A stretch of DNA of 64,000 nt, from NCBI RefSeq assembly GCF_017168255.1, contig NZ_JABFAP010000001.1:1392640-1456639 (forward strand), given 5' to 3'. The notes under the pieces are model-generated. The model worked only from the letters and a program-made list of their open reading frames with translations, searched no databases and was not told where the DNA came from. Origin of the DNA: Agrococcus sp. KRD186. GTDB taxonomy: Bacteria > Actinomycetota > Actinomycetes > Actinomycetales > Microbacteriaceae. A program made the position numbers and the translations under genes. This document shows positions 11,157-26,297 of this stretch, piece after piece (position 1 is the first letter of the stretch; every line of letters starts with the position of its first letter).

Positions 11157-11759
11157 CTACCAGGCGGTGGGACGCACGGGCGCCGGGCGCCGGGCCAGGT
11201 AGGGCAGCGCCCGGTCGGCGGCGGCCTCGATGCGCTCGAGCACCTCCGGGCACCGCACCCGCTCGCCCTCGAACTCCGCGCTCGATGCGTAGACGCCCAC
11301 CGGCAGCGTGAGCGCCTGGAAGAAGGCGAACAGCGGGCGCAGCTGGTGCTCGATGGTCAGCGCGTGTCGGTGCGAGCCACCGGTGGCGGCCAGCAGCACC
11401 GGGGTGTCGATCAGCGCGCGCTGGTCGACGAAATCGAAGAGGTGCTTGAACAGCCCGGTGAAGCTCGCCCGGTAGACCGGGCTGCCGACCACCAGCAGGT
11501 CGGCGGCCTCGATCGCCTCGATCGCCTGCTCAGCGCCGACCGGCAGCGCCGCGCGCTCGAGCGCACCGGCGAGATGCGGGCCGACCTGGGCGAGCTCAAC
11601 CACCTCGATCTGCGCATCGATGCGGGCGGCCACGGCATCCGCGAGCGCGGCGACGAGCGCCGTGGTCGACGACGGCCGATGCAGGCTGCCGCTCACCGCG
11701 ACGATGCGCAGCGGCTCGGCGACGAGCGGAACCTGCGCGAGAGAAGCGTGATGCGTCAT
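11157..11759 (-). CDS. NAD(P)H-dependent FMN reductase (MsuE/SsuE type)
   Basis: The 200-residue flavodoxin-like enzyme supplies reduced FMN to two-component monooxygenases. It shows the FMN-phosphate motif VAVSGSLHRPSST near residue 20, the VVGSPVYRASFTGLFKHLFDF segment and ATGGSHRHAL, all diagnostic of the MsuE/SsuE subgroup. The ATG at 11759 is chosen because upstream in-frame sequence is poor in protein-like composition. It diverges from a class C FMN-dependent monooxygenase gene (11872), the usual partner. Together they suggest scavenging of sulfur from organosulfur compounds. Confidence 0.88.
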   Translation of the reverse strand: MTHHASLAQVPLVAEPLRIVAVSGSLHRPSSTTALVAALADAVAARIDAQIEVVELAQVGPHLAGALERAALPVGAEQAIEAIEAADLLVVGSPVYRASFTGLFKHLFDFVDQRALIDTPVLLAATGGSHRHALTIEHQLRPLFAFFQALTLPVGVYASSAEFEGERVRCPEVLERIEAAADRALPYLARRPAPVRPTAW

Positions 11760-11800
11760 GGCCGCCACCGTAGGCGCCGGCGGCGGCGCCAGGGCGACTG

Positions 11801-11830
11801 TGACGGAACGTGACGGTCCGTGACCTCGCG
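11801..11830. promoter_or_regulatory. Operator candidate: 10-bp-phased repeats and 15-bp palindrome
   Basis: TGACGG, TGACGG and TGACCT begin at 11801, 11811 and 11821, exactly one helical turn apart. Overlapping them, 11805-11819 reads GGAACGTGACGGTCC, an imperfect palindrome of the form GGAnCGTnACGnTCC. It sits midway between the divergent FMN reductase and monooxygenase genes, where a shared regulator would bind. The regulator is not encoded here. Confidence 0.5.
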
Positions 11831-11871
11831 CAACGCGGAGCCGTTGCCACCGGCCGCGAGAGGACGCGACG

Positions 11872-13278
11872 ATGCCGGGCATGACACGAGAGATCCGCTT
11901 CAACGCCTTCGACATGAACTGCGTCGCGCACCAGTCCTCCGGGCTGTGGCGCCACCCCGACGACCGCTCACGGCAGTACAACACGATCGGCTACTGGACC
12001 GAGCTGGCCCAGCTGCTCGAGCGCGGCCACTTCGACGGCCTCTTCATCGCCGACGTGCTCGGCACCTACGACGTCTACGGCGGCGACCGCACCGCGGCCG
12101 TGCGCAACGGCGCGCAGGTGCCGGTCAACGACCCGATCCTGCTCGTGAGCGCCATGGCCGCCGTCACCGAGCACCTCGGGTTCGGCATCACCGCCGGCAC
12201 CGCCTTCGAGCACCCCTACCCCTTCGCGCGCCGCATGACGACCCTCGACCACATGACGAACGGCAGGGTGGGCTGGAACGTCGTCACCGGCTACCTGCCC
12301 AGCGCCGCCCGCAACATGGGGCAGGCCGACCAGCTCGCGCACGACGACCGCTACGACCATGCCGACGAGTACCTCGAGGTGCTCTACAAGCTGTGGGAGG
12401 GCTCGTGGGAGGACGACGCCGTGGTCGAGGACCGCGAGCGCGGCGTCTTCGCCGACCCGGCCAAGGTGCACGACATCGGCCACGAGGGGCGCTTCTTCTC
12501 GGTGCCCGGCGCCCACATCTCGGAGCCCTCCCCGCAGCGCACGCCGGTGATCTACCAGGCGGGCGCCTCGCCCCGCGGCGTCGCCTTCGCGGCAGAGCAC
12601 GCCGAGGCGATCTTCGTCGCCGCGCCCTCGAAGGAGGTGCTCGCCGGCACCGTGCGGCGCATCCGCGACGGCCTCGAAGCGGCCGGACGCGACCGCTACT
12701 CGGCCCGCATCTACACGCTCGTCACGCTCATCACCGCCGCCACCGACGAGGAGGCGCTGGCGAAGGAGGCCGAGTACCGCTCCTATGCCAGCGAGGAGGG
12801 CGCACTGGTCTTCCTCTCTGGCTGGATGGGCATCGACCTCGCCGCCTACGACCCCGCCGACCCGGTGGGCGACGTGGAGTCGAACGCCGTGCAGTCGGTG
12901 CTGCACAACCTGCAGGCGGAGGCCGACCTGGGCCGCGAGTGGTCGGTGGGCGATCTCGGCCGCCACTCGGCGATCGGCGGCCTCGGCCCGACCATCGTCG
13001 GCAGCGGCGAAGCGGTGGCGGATGCGCTGCAGTCGTGGGTCGCGGAGACAGACGTCGACGGGTTCAACCTCGCCTACGCCGTCACGCCCGGCACCTGGGA
13101 GGACGTCATCGAGCACGTCATCCCGGTGCTGCGGGAGCGCGGCGTCTACCCCTCGGAGTACGAGCCCGGCACGCTGCGGCAGAAGCTGCACGGCCGCGGG
13201 GATCGCCTGCCGGACGAGCACCGCGGTGCCGGGCACCGCATCCGCTCCTCTGCTGCCGCAGGCGTCCCGGCCTCCTGA
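11872..13278 (+). CDS. FMN-dependent monooxygenase, NtaA/SnaA/DmoA (DszA) family
   Basis: Class C flavin monooxygenase that uses FMNH2 from a separate reductase to cleave a C-S or C-N bond in a small organic substrate. The 468-residue length fits this family, which is larger than the SsuD type. Visible blocks are the N-terminal FNAFDMNCVAHQSSGLWRHP, the GHFDGLFIADVLGTYDVYGG segment, MTNGRVGWNVVTG (active-site side) and PVIYQAGASPRG (FMN phosphate). The ATG at 11872 has AGAGGA eight bases upstream. Substrate could be dimethyl sulfide, a sulfone or an aminopolycarboxylate; the adjacent MsuE-like reductase favours a sulfur substrate. Confidence 0.88.
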   Translation: MPGMTREIRFNAFDMNCVAHQSSGLWRHPDDRSRQYNTIGYWTELAQLLERGHFDGLFIADVLGTYDVYGGDRTAAVRNGAQVPVNDPILLVSAMAAVTEHLGFGITAGTAFEHPYPFARRMTTLDHMTNGRVGWNVVTGYLPSAARNMGQADQLAHDDRYDHADEYLEVLYKLWEGSWEDDAVVEDRERGVFADPAKVHDIGHEGRFFSVPGAHISEPSPQRTPVIYQAGASPRGVAFAAEHAEAIFVAAPSKEVLAGTVRRIRDGLEAAGRDRYSARIYTLVTLITAATDEEALAKEAEYRSYASEEGALVFLSGWMGIDLAAYDPADPVGDVESNAVQSVLHNLQAEADLGREWSVGDLGRHSAIGGLGPTIVGSGEAVADALQSWVAETDVDGFNLAYAVTPGTWEDVIEHVIPVLRERGVYPSEYEPGTLRQKLHGRGDRLPDEHRGAGHRIRSSAAAGVPAS

Positions 13279-13302
13279 GCGCAGGCGCCGGCACGACGCA
13301 GT

Positions 13303-13361
13303 CGGACCCCTTCTGCCGTCACGGATCCGGGCGTCGGGTCCATGGAGGCGGAAGGGGTCCG
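13303..13361. terminator. Bidirectional terminator hairpin
   Basis: Inverted repeat with arms 13303-13317 and 13347-13361 (CGGACCCCTTCTGCC against GGCGGAAGGGGTCCG, one G-U pair) and a 29-base loop. It lies between the convergent monooxygenase gene and typA. Confidence 0.65.
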
Positions 13362-13373
13362 CGCTGGCGCTGG

Positions 13374-15275
<1,902 letters not shown>

Positions 15276-15310
15276 GCGGGTGCCTTCCGGTGTGAGGAAT
15301 CTGCGACGAA

Positions 15311-15348
15311 CGGCCGCGATCGCCCATCCTAGCGGGCGACCGCGGCCG
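15311..15348 (-). terminator. Hairpin after the peptide-transporter ATPase gene
   Basis: Arms 15311-15325 and 15334-15348 pair at 14 of 15 positions around an 8-base loop, beginning 12 bases after the stop codon of the double ATPase gene. It has no U-tract. The loop contains the typA -10 hexamer. Confidence 0.65.
15326..15331 (-). promoter_or_regulatory. -10 element of typA inside a hairpin loop
   Basis: TAGGAT on the minus strand, about 50 bases before the typA start. These six bases fall within the 8-base loop of the 15311-15348 inverted repeat that ends the upstream peptide-transporter transcript. Confidence 0.5.
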
Positions 15349-15359
15349 TGCAGCGCGAC

Positions 15360-17258
15360 TCAGACGTTGCGCTCCTCCTCGATCGCCGTCTCGGTCTTGC
15401 GGCCGTCCACCATCGTGTCGACGTTGATGACGTCGCCGGCGTCCTGCTCGCCGGACTCCTCGGAGGTGCGGGCGAGCACCTGCTGCCGCAGCTCGCGGCG
15501 CGCGCGCTGCTTGTCGGGGTCGGGCACCGGGATGGCCGCGATGAGACGCTGCGTGTACGCTTCCTGCGGTGCGCGCAGGATCGCGTCGCGGGATCCCTGC
15601 TCCACGATCTTGCCGTGATGCATCACGGCGATGCGGTCGCTCATGATGTCGACCACCGCGAGGTCGTGGCTGATGAACAGGCACGCGAAGCCCTGCTCGC
15701 GCTGCAGCTCCTGCAGCAGCTCGAGCACCGTCGCCTGCACCGAGACGTCGAGCGCGCTCGTCGGCTCGTCGGCCACCAGCAGCTCGGGGCTCATCGACAG
15801 TGCGCGCGCGATGCCGACGCGCTGCTTCTGCCCGCCCGAGAGCTCATGCGGGAAGCGGTTGCGGTAGTTCTTCGGCAGGCGCACGGCGTCGAGCAGCTCC
15901 TCGACGCGCTTGTCGAGCGCAGCACCGCGGTGGATCTTCGCCAGGTACATCGGCTCGCCGATGGACTCGCCGATGGGGAGCCGCGGGTTCAGCGACGACG
16001 ACGGATCCTGGAAGACGATGCCGACCTTGCGGTTGAGGCTGCGCGCGATCTTGCGATCGATGCGCGAGATGTCGACGCCGGCGACCTCGAGCCGTCCCTC
16101 TGCGATCGGCTGCAGGCCGATCGCAGCTCGGCCGATCGTCGACTTGCCGGAGCCCGACTCGCCCACGAGGCCGAGGATCTCGCCGGCGTGGATCTGCAGC
16201 GAGGCGCCGTCGACGGCGCGGAACGCACCCAGCTTGCCCTTGCTGCCGTACTCGATCGCGACGTTGTCGAGCACCAGCACGGGTGCGCCCTCGTGCACCT
16301 TCTCGTCCCGACGGGCAGCTTCCGCGACGCGGGCGTTGGCCTCCACACGCTGCTGCAGCTCCGCGTCGCTGTCGTCGTGGGCTGCCAGTGCCAGGGCAGC
16401 GGTCAGATCGATCGCGTCTTCCTTGTCGGCGCCTTCGCCCAGCCGCGGCACGGATGAGAGGAGCATCTGCGTGTACTGCTCCTTCGGCGCCGCGAAGATC
16501 TCCTTCACCGGGCCCTGCTCGACGATGACGCCCTTCTCCATCACGACGACCCAGTCGGCGAGGTCGGCGACGACGCCCATGTCGTGCGTGATCAGCAGCA
16601 CCGCTGAGCCCAGCCGGTCCTTCAGTGAGCGCATGAGCTCGAGGATCTCCGCCTGCACCGTGACGTCGAGCGCCGTGGTCGGCTCGTCGGCGATCAGCAG
16701 CTCCGGATCGAGCGAGAGCGCCATCGCGATCATGGCGCGCTGCCGCTGCCCGCCAGAGAGCTGGTGCGGGTACGACTTGAACGCCTTCGTCGGGTCGGGC
16801 AGCTCGACCAGGCCGAGCATCTCGAGCGCACGGACCTCAGCCTGGCTCGGCGTCATGCCGCGGTGGAGGCGCAGCGATTCCATGATCTGGAACCCGACCG
16901 TGAAGACCGGGTTCAGTGCCGTCATCGGCTCCTGGAAGATCGCGGCGACACGATTGCCGCGCACCTCGCGCATGGCACCCGGCGACATGCCGCGCAGGCT
17001 GTCGCCCGAGAGCTTGATGTCGCCGCTGATGCGAGCGTTCTTCGGCAGCAGATCGAGGATCGCCATCGACGAGACGCTCTTGCCGGAGCCGGACTCGCCG
17101 ACGACGGCGACGACCTCGCCGCGACCGATCTCGAACGAGACGTCCTTCGCAGCCGGGACCCAGTAGCCGTCGACCGCGAAGGCGACGTTGAGGCCCGAGA
17201 TGTGGAGCACGGGCACGTCACCGGCGGCGTGCTGGATGGTGTCAGTCTGGGATGTCAT
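15360..17258 (-). CDS. Peptide ABC transporter double ATPase (DppD-DppF fusion)
   Basis: The 632-residue protein has two complete ATPase modules. The first has Walker A GESGSGKS at 54-61, LSGGQRQR and a DEPTTALD Walker B. The second has GESGSGKST near 370, LSGGQKQR and DEPTSALD, with the peptide-transporter C-terminal extension. The linker (about residues 275-325) is acidic. It powers the importer whose permeases and lipoprotein are encoded at 17953-22440. It is separated from dppC by an opposite-strand gene (17321-17938), so it must have its own promoter in the 62-bp divergent gap. Specificity (di/oligopeptide versus other) is inferred from the family only. Confidence 0.92.
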   Translation of the reverse strand: MTSQTDTIQHAAGDVPVLHISGLNVAFAVDGYWVPAAKDVSFEIGRGEVVAVVGESGSGKSVSSMAILDLLPKNARISGDIKLSGDSLRGMSPGAMREVRGNRVAAIFQEPMTALNPVFTVGFQIMESLRLHRGMTPSQAEVRALEMLGLVELPDPTKAFKSYPHQLSGGQRQRAMIAMALSLDPELLIADEPTTALDVTVQAEILELMRSLKDRLGSAVLLITHDMGVVADLADWVVVMEKGVIVEQGPVKEIFAAPKEQYTQMLLSSVPRLGEGADKEDAIDLTAALALAAHDDSDAELQQRVEANARVAEAARRDEKVHEGAPVLVLDNVAIEYGSKGKLGAFRAVDGASLQIHAGEILGLVGESGSGKSTIGRAAIGLQPIAEGRLEVAGVDISRIDRKIARSLNRKVGIVFQDPSSSLNPRLPIGESIGEPMYLAKIHRGAALDKRVEELLDAVRLPKNYRNRFPHELSGGQKQRVGIARALSMSPELLVADEPTSALDVSVQATVLELLQELQREQGFACLFISHDLAVVDIMSDRIAVMHHGKIVEQGSRDAILRAPQEAYTQRLIAAIPVPDPDKQRARRELRQQVLARTSEESGEQDAGDVINVDTMVDGRKTETAIEEERNV

Positions 17259-17320
17259 GCCGCCTCCTGCAGCGGGGTGTCGGATTCGCCGGGCGCGGTG
17301 GCGCCTGCGACGATAAGGCT

Positions 17321-17938
17321 GTGAACGACGATCTGCGTGCTGTGACCGTCCATTCCCGCGTCAACCGCGGCTTCGCGATCGCCTCGTGGGCGCTGCTCGC
17401 GGTGCTCGGCGTGCTGCTCGCGCTGCAGTCGCAGCTGCAGGGCGTGGTCGCGACCGCCATCGTGGTCGCGTGGTTGGCGTACGCCGCGTACGCCGGGCTG
17501 TGGGCGCCGGCGCTCGAGGTGGGTGCGCGCGGTGCTCAGATCCGCAACCCGCTGCGCACCATCTCGGTCTCCTGGGATGCGCTCATCCACGTCGACACGA
17601 AGTACTCCCTCACGCTGCACACGCCCGGACGGGCGTGGCCCGTCTGGTGCGCGCCGCAGGCGAGCGCGCTCGCCGCGCGCCGAGCCGCCAAGCGCGTGCG
17701 CGACGACCGCGACCCGCGCGACCCCCGCAGCGCGCTCGACAGCGGCATCCCCGTCGGCGACCTGCCCGGCACCGAGTCGGGCGATGCTGCGGCGCTCGTG
17801 CGCCAGCGCTGGGAGCAGCGCCCCGCCAGTCGCGTCGACGCCGACGACGTCGCCGTGCCCGTCACGGTGCACTGGGGCCGTGTGGCCGCACTGGTGGGCG
17901 GGCCCGTGCTCGCGGCCACCGTGCCGCTGCTGCTCTGA
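17321..17938 (+). CDS. PH-domain (bPH6-like) membrane protein
   Basis: The 205-residue protein has a short cytosolic N-terminus, two adjacent hydrophobic segments (about residues 20-60) and a small domain resembling bacterial PH modules (EVGARGAQIRNPLRTISVSWDALIHVDTKYSL...). A charged, Arg/Asp-rich stretch follows (about 125-150), then a final hydrophobic segment at the C-terminus. The GTG start at 17321 is chosen because upstream codons look non-coding. Function is unknown. The gene lies on the opposite strand inside the peptide-transporter cluster, converging on dppC with a 14-bp gap and diverging from the ATPase gene. Confidence 0.72.
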   Translation: MNDDLRAVTVHSRVNRGFAIASWALLAVLGVLLALQSQLQGVVATAIVVAWLAYAAYAGLWAPALEVGARGAQIRNPLRTISVSWDALIHVDTKYSLTLHTPGRAWPVWCAPQASALAARRAAKRVRDDRDPRDPRSALDSGIPVGDLPGTESGDAAALVRQRWEQRPASRVDADDVAVPVTVHWGRVAALVGGPVLAATVPLLL

Positions 17939-17952
17939 GGCAGCGCCGCGGG

Positions 17953-18941
17953 TCACGATCGCTGCTCCGTGGTCTCAGGCAGCTCCTTGGTGCGGCGGAT
18001 CGAGAACCGCTTCTGGCGCGGGTCGAACGCGTCGCGCAGGCCGTCGCCGATGAAGTTGATCAGCAGCGCCGGTGCGACGGTGAAGAACGCCGGGTACCAG
18101 AACAGCCACGGCCGGGTGGAGAAGGCCGACTGGTTCTCGGAGACCAGCAGCCCGAGCGAGCGCTCGGGTGCGTGGATGCCGTAGCCCAGGTAGCTCAGCG
18201 CCGTCTCGAGCAGGATCGCCGCGGCGGCGATCAGCGAGGCCGCGACGATCACCACGCCCATCGCGTTCGGCAGGATGTGCTTGAAGATGATGCGAGCGTC
18301 GCTCGCGCCGGCGACGCGCGCCGCCTCCACGAACTCGCGCTCGCGCAGCGACAGGAACTCGGCGCGCACGAGACGGGCGATGCCCATCCACGCCACGAGC
18401 CCGAGGGCGATGGCGAGGAACGAGACACCGAGGCCGCCGGTCATGCGGCCGACCACCGCGCCGACGACGATCGTCGGGATGACGATGAAGACGTCGGTGA
18501 TGCGCATCAGGATGGCGTCGACCCAGCCGCGGTAGTAGCCCGCGATGGCGCCCACGACGGTGCCGAGCACGGTGGCGACACCGGCGAGCAGCACGATCAC
18601 GACGAACGAGTTCTGCACCCCGCGCATGGTGGCGGCGAAGTAGTCGACGCCGATGCGGGTCTGCCCGAAGGGGTGATCACCGAGCGAGATGCCGCTGCCC
18701 CCCAGCCACTCAGGGATGATCGAGAGCGTGGGCCTGCCCTCGTCGGCGGTGGGCATGGGGGCGTAGAAGTTGTAGTGCCACCAGCCCGGGATCGGGCCCA
18801 GCCCGATCGCGGAGATCGAGAACCCGAAGATGGCGATGAGCAGCACGAACGAGACCATCGCGGTCTTGTTCGTGACGAAGCGCCGGAAGATCAGCCGAGC
18901 CTGGCTCTGACCGACCTCCGCGTCGGAGATTGCGGTGTTCG

Positions 18942-18945
<4 letters not shown>
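17953..18945 (-). CDS. Peptide ABC transporter permease (DppC-like)
   Basis: Inner-membrane subunit of 330 residues with an N-terminal cytosolic tail, a first membrane segment near residue 35, a long external loop (about 60-100) and five further segments. The EAA motif EAARVAGASDARIIFKHILP contacts the ATPase. The start ATG at 18945 overlaps the dppB stop by four bases. It pairs with the oversized DppB and the double ATPase as one importer. Confidence 0.9.
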
Positions 18946-20483
<1,538 letters not shown>

Positions 20484-20548
20484 GTGCTCTGCAGCTCCGA
20501 TCTCTCGCGACCGCGCGGATCTCGCGCGATCGAGGACGGACACGGGTT

Positions 20549-20588
20549 GGCCGTGGCTGCCGGGACCTGGGTCCCGGCAGCCACGGCC
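20549..20588 (-). terminator. Strong intra-operon hairpin after the substrate-binding protein gene
   Basis: Perfect 18-bp stem (20549-20566 with 20571-20588) and a CTGG loop, in the gap between the lipoprotein stop (20626) and dppB (20483). It probably acts as a partial terminator or 3'-end stabiliser, giving more binding protein than permease. Confidence 0.75.
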
Positions 20589-20625
20589 GGATAGGACTAG
20601 CTGGGAATACTATCTCCCGTCAGCG

Positions 20626-22440
20626 TCAGCCGACGAGCGACCACTCCCAGGTGTTCCAGATGGCGCCCGTCTGGCCGCCGTTGTAGACGACACCGTCGAC
20701 GGTGCCGTTCGTCGCGACCAGGCCGGGGACCTGGAAGAGCGGCAGGCCGTAGAAGTCCTGACGCGTCAGGCCATCCATCTCGACCATGATCTCGTCGATG
20801 CGAGCCTCGTCGCCGATGATCGTCTGCGACTCGTCGACCAGGGCGTCCACCTCGGCGTTGGAGTAGCCGTTGTAGTTGCCACCGCCACCGGTCTGCCAGA
20901 TCTGCGGAAGGCCGGCGTAGCCGACACCCGACGAGATCCAGCCGAAGATGGAGGCGTCGTAGCTGCCGCTGCCGAGCAGCGAGCCCCAGTCGGCCGAACC
21001 GGCGTCCTCGACCACGAACCCAGCTTCAGCCGCGCTCGCCTGGATCAGCTGGAAGGCGTCGACGCGGTTGGGGTTGTTGATGTTGTAGAGGATGCTGACC
21101 GTCGGCGTGGCGCCGGCGAGCAGCTCGGTGGCGCGCTCGATGTCGGGCTCCGCGAAGTCGCTGTAGCCGTTCGACGCGATGGCGTCGGCGTACTGCGGCT
21201 GGTTGGTGACGAACATCTGCGAGTTCAGCACCTCTGCATCCGCCTGCACCGGCGTGACGATCGAGTCGAGGATCTGCTGACGCGGGATGGTGAGCAGGAA
21301 CGCCTCACGCACGGCCGGGTCGGAGAAGACCTCGGAGTTCATCGTCAGGTCGAGGTGGTCGTAGGACAGCTGCGAACCCTGGATCAGGGTGCCGCCGAAG
21401 GCCTCGATAGCAGCGAGCGTGTCAGCCGAGGGCTGCGGCTCGATGATGTCGACCTCACCGTTCTGGAGAGCGGTGATCTGCGCGTTCGGGTCACCGATGA
21501 AGCGGATGATCAGCTCGTCGAACGTCGGCTGGTTCTCGCCGCGCCACTCGGGGTTCGGCTCGAAGGAGATGAAGCCACCGTCGTCAGCCTGGAAGTCCTT
21601 CGGGACCCACATGCCGGCGCTGACCAGCAGGCTCTCGTCCGTCGGCATCGACGTGATGTTGTAGCCCGTGTTCCAGAGCTCGGCGAGCGCCGTGAGCTGC
21701 TCGTTCGCCTCGGCCGGAGCCTCGGGGTCACCAGCAGGCGTCTCCTCGAGGAAGGTCGCGAGCGCCTCCACCGACTCGAAGCCGGCCTGCTCGGCGAAGA
21801 CATGCGCCGGCTTGCCGATCAGGTTGACCAGGTTCCAGTCGACGTACGGCTCGCCATAGGTGAGCGTCAGCGTGCCGGCCTCAGCGTCGATCTCCGGGAA
21901 CTCGGTGGTGTCGAGCCCGGTGGTCGAGCCTGCGAGCTGGAAGTACTGGTTGCCCTCGGCGACGGTGCCGTCCTCGGCGTAGGTCGCGTCGTCGAACCAG
22001 CCCGAGCCGATCGCCCACGACAGCAGCATGTCGGTGGTCGACATGGCCGTGCCGTCGGACCAGACGGCCTCGGGGTCGAGCGTGTAGGTGACGACCAGCG
22101 GGTCTTCGCTGACGAGCTCGACGGTGGCATTGGTCTCGTCGGGGACGACGTTGAACTCGCTGTCGACGTAGAACATCGAGCCGGGGCCCGTGGCGTTGCC
22201 CATCAGGTAGTCGACCATGCCGTTGGTGTTCAGGTTGGCATCGGGTGTCGCCGACGTCAGCGCCGTGACCGCGTTGGTCTGAGCGATGCTGATCGTGCCG
22301 CCCGTGGTGGCTTCACCGCTGTCGCCGGACGCGCCGGGCTCGGGGGTGGTCGTGGTGCAGCCCGCGAGCGCGACCATAGCGGCAGTGCCGATGGCCAGCC
22401 CGGCGAGCGCGCGACCGCGACGCCTCATCATGTGTGTCAC
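20626..22440 (-). CDS. Peptide-binding lipoprotein (SBP family 5)
   Basis: Extracellular solute-binding subunit of the importer, 604 residues. The signal peptide has basic MMRRRGR, a hydrophobic core and lipobox LAGC with Cys28 as the lipidated residue. The mature part starts with a Thr/Ser/Gly-rich linker and follows the DppA/OppA-type fold, including the DPEAVWSDGTAMSTTDMLLS block typical of the family. The start is the GTG at 22440, because AGGAGG lies eight bases before it and 17 bases before the next ATG. A -10 (TAGACT) lies about 70 bases upstream. Ligand class (peptide or other) is inferred from the family. Confidence 0.9.
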   Translation of the reverse strand: MTHMMRRRGRALAGLAIGTAAMVALAGCTTTTPEPGASGDSGEATTGGTISIAQTNAVTALTSATPDANLNTNGMVDYLMGNATGPGSMFYVDSEFNVVPDETNATVELVSEDPLVVTYTLDPEAVWSDGTAMSTTDMLLSWAIGSGWFDDATYAEDGTVAEGNQYFQLAGSTTGLDTTEFPEIDAEAGTLTLTYGEPYVDWNLVNLIGKPAHVFAEQAGFESVEALATFLEETPAGDPEAPAEANEQLTALAELWNTGYNITSMPTDESLLVSAGMWVPKDFQADDGGFISFEPNPEWRGENQPTFDELIIRFIGDPNAQITALQNGEVDIIEPQPSADTLAAIEAFGGTLIQGSQLSYDHLDLTMNSEVFSDPAVREAFLLTIPRQQILDSIVTPVQADAEVLNSQMFVTNQPQYADAIASNGYSDFAEPDIERATELLAGATPTVSILYNINNPNRVDAFQLIQASAAEAGFVVEDAGSADWGSLLGSGSYDASIFGWISSGVGYAGLPQIWQTGGGGNYNGYSNAEVDALVDESQTIIGDEARIDEIMVEMDGLTRQDFYGLPLFQVPGLVATNGTVDGVVYNGGQTGAIWNTWEWSLVG

Positions 22441-22507
22441 TGGTGTTTCCTCCTGTGCAGGGTGAGCGCACGGCCGCAAGAGCCGCAGTGCTCGTTGAGA
22501 TACGGGC

Positions 22508-22513
22508 AGTCTA
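22508..22513 (-). promoter_or_regulatory. -10 element of the peptide-importer operon
   Basis: TAGACT on the minus strand, which gives a leader of roughly 60 bases with a perfect AGGAGG Shine-Dalgarno. No good -35 is seen. Confidence 0.45.
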
Positions 22514-22595
22514 TGCACGCCGATGCGGGCGGAACGGCCAGGTGACGTGATCGTTACCAAGTTGGTGCTTACACAACCCTGAGGTGCGACGGCGC

Positions 22596-22601
22596 TAGCG
22601 T
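22596..22601 (+). promoter_or_regulatory. -10 element of the CPBP protease gene (leaderless)
   Basis: TAGCGT ends six bases before the GTG start at 22608. Confidence 0.5.
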
Positions 22602-22607
22602 TGAGGG

Positions 22608-23378
22608 GTGTCTGCCACTCTTCCCACCCGGCGCCGGCTCGCGACCGAGATCGCACTGGTGCTGCTGCTGTCCCTGGGCGCGAGCGCCATCTGGGCGGTG
22701 CTGCAGTTCGTCGACGTCTCGACGCGACCCACCCCGATCGGCGAGCAACAGGTCGCGCTCAACCCGAGCCGCTCCGACCGGGCATGGCTCGACCTCGCCT
22801 ACCAGCTGACCGGCATCTTCCTCGACCTGGTCCCGATGGCGCTCGTCATCTGGCTGCTGTGGCGCACCCAGCGGCCCCACCTGAGCGCGCTGGGACTGGA
22901 CGGCACCCGCCCGTGGCGCGACAGCGCATCCGGCATCGCCCTCGTGCTCATCGTCGGCGTGCCCGGCTTGGCGCTGTACTTCGCAGGGCGGGCGCTCGGT
23001 CTCACGGTCGATGTCGTGCCTTCGCCGCTCGACGCGTACTGGTTCACCATTCCGGTGCTGCTGCTGTCGGCGCTGCGCGCGGGGCTCACCGAAGAGGTGA
23101 TCGTGATCGGCTACCTGTTCGAGCGGCTGCGGCGGCTGGGCTGGGGGACGTGGCAGATCATCCTGTCGACCGCGGCGCTGCGCGGCACCTATCACCTGTA
23201 CCAGGGCGTCCCGGCGCTGATCGGCAACTTCGCGATGGGTGTGCTGTTCGGCTGGCTCTACGCCCGCACCGGCAGGCTCGTGCCGCTGATCGTGGCGCAC
23301 GTGCTCATCGACATCGCGGTGTTCGCCGGCTATCCGTGGGCGTACGCGACGTTCCCGGGGCTCTTCGGCGCGGGCTGA
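22608..23378 (+). CDS. CPBP-family intramembrane metalloprotease
   Basis: The 256-residue membrane protein has about seven to eight hydrophobic segments. The three CPBP (Abi/CAAX-protease-like) motifs are present: a Glu-Glu pair in LTEEVIVIGYLFERL (about 155-169), a His in RGTYHLYQG (about 188-196) and a His near the C-terminus in LIVAHVLIDI. These residues coordinate a metal in characterised members, which act in prenyl-protein processing or bacteriocin self-immunity. No bacteriocin gene is nearby. The GTG start follows TAGCGT by six bases. It converges with gcvP over a bidirectional terminator. Confidence 0.87.
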   Translation: MSATLPTRRRLATEIALVLLLSLGASAIWAVLQFVDVSTRPTPIGEQQVALNPSRSDRAWLDLAYQLTGIFLDLVPMALVIWLLWRTQRPHLSALGLDGTRPWRDSASGIALVLIVGVPGLALYFAGRALGLTVDVVPSPLDAYWFTIPVLLLSALRAGLTEEVIVIGYLFERLRRLGWGTWQIILSTAALRGTYHLYQGVPALIGNFAMGVLFGWLYARTGRLVPLIVAHVLIDIAVFAGYPWAYATFPGLFGAG

Positions 23379-23393
23379 TCGGCGCACGCGGAT

Positions 23394-23436
23394 GCAGGCG
23401 CGGGGACCGCGGTGCGACTGCGGTCCCCGCGCCTGC
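23394..23436. terminator. Bidirectional terminator between the CPBP gene and gcvP
   Basis: Perfect 17-bp stem, arms 23394-23410 and 23420-23436, with a 9-base loop, exactly between two convergent stops. Confidence 0.8.
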
Positions 23437-23444
23437 GCAGGGCG

Positions 23445-26296
<2,852 letters not shown>

Positions 26297-26297
<1 letters not shown>

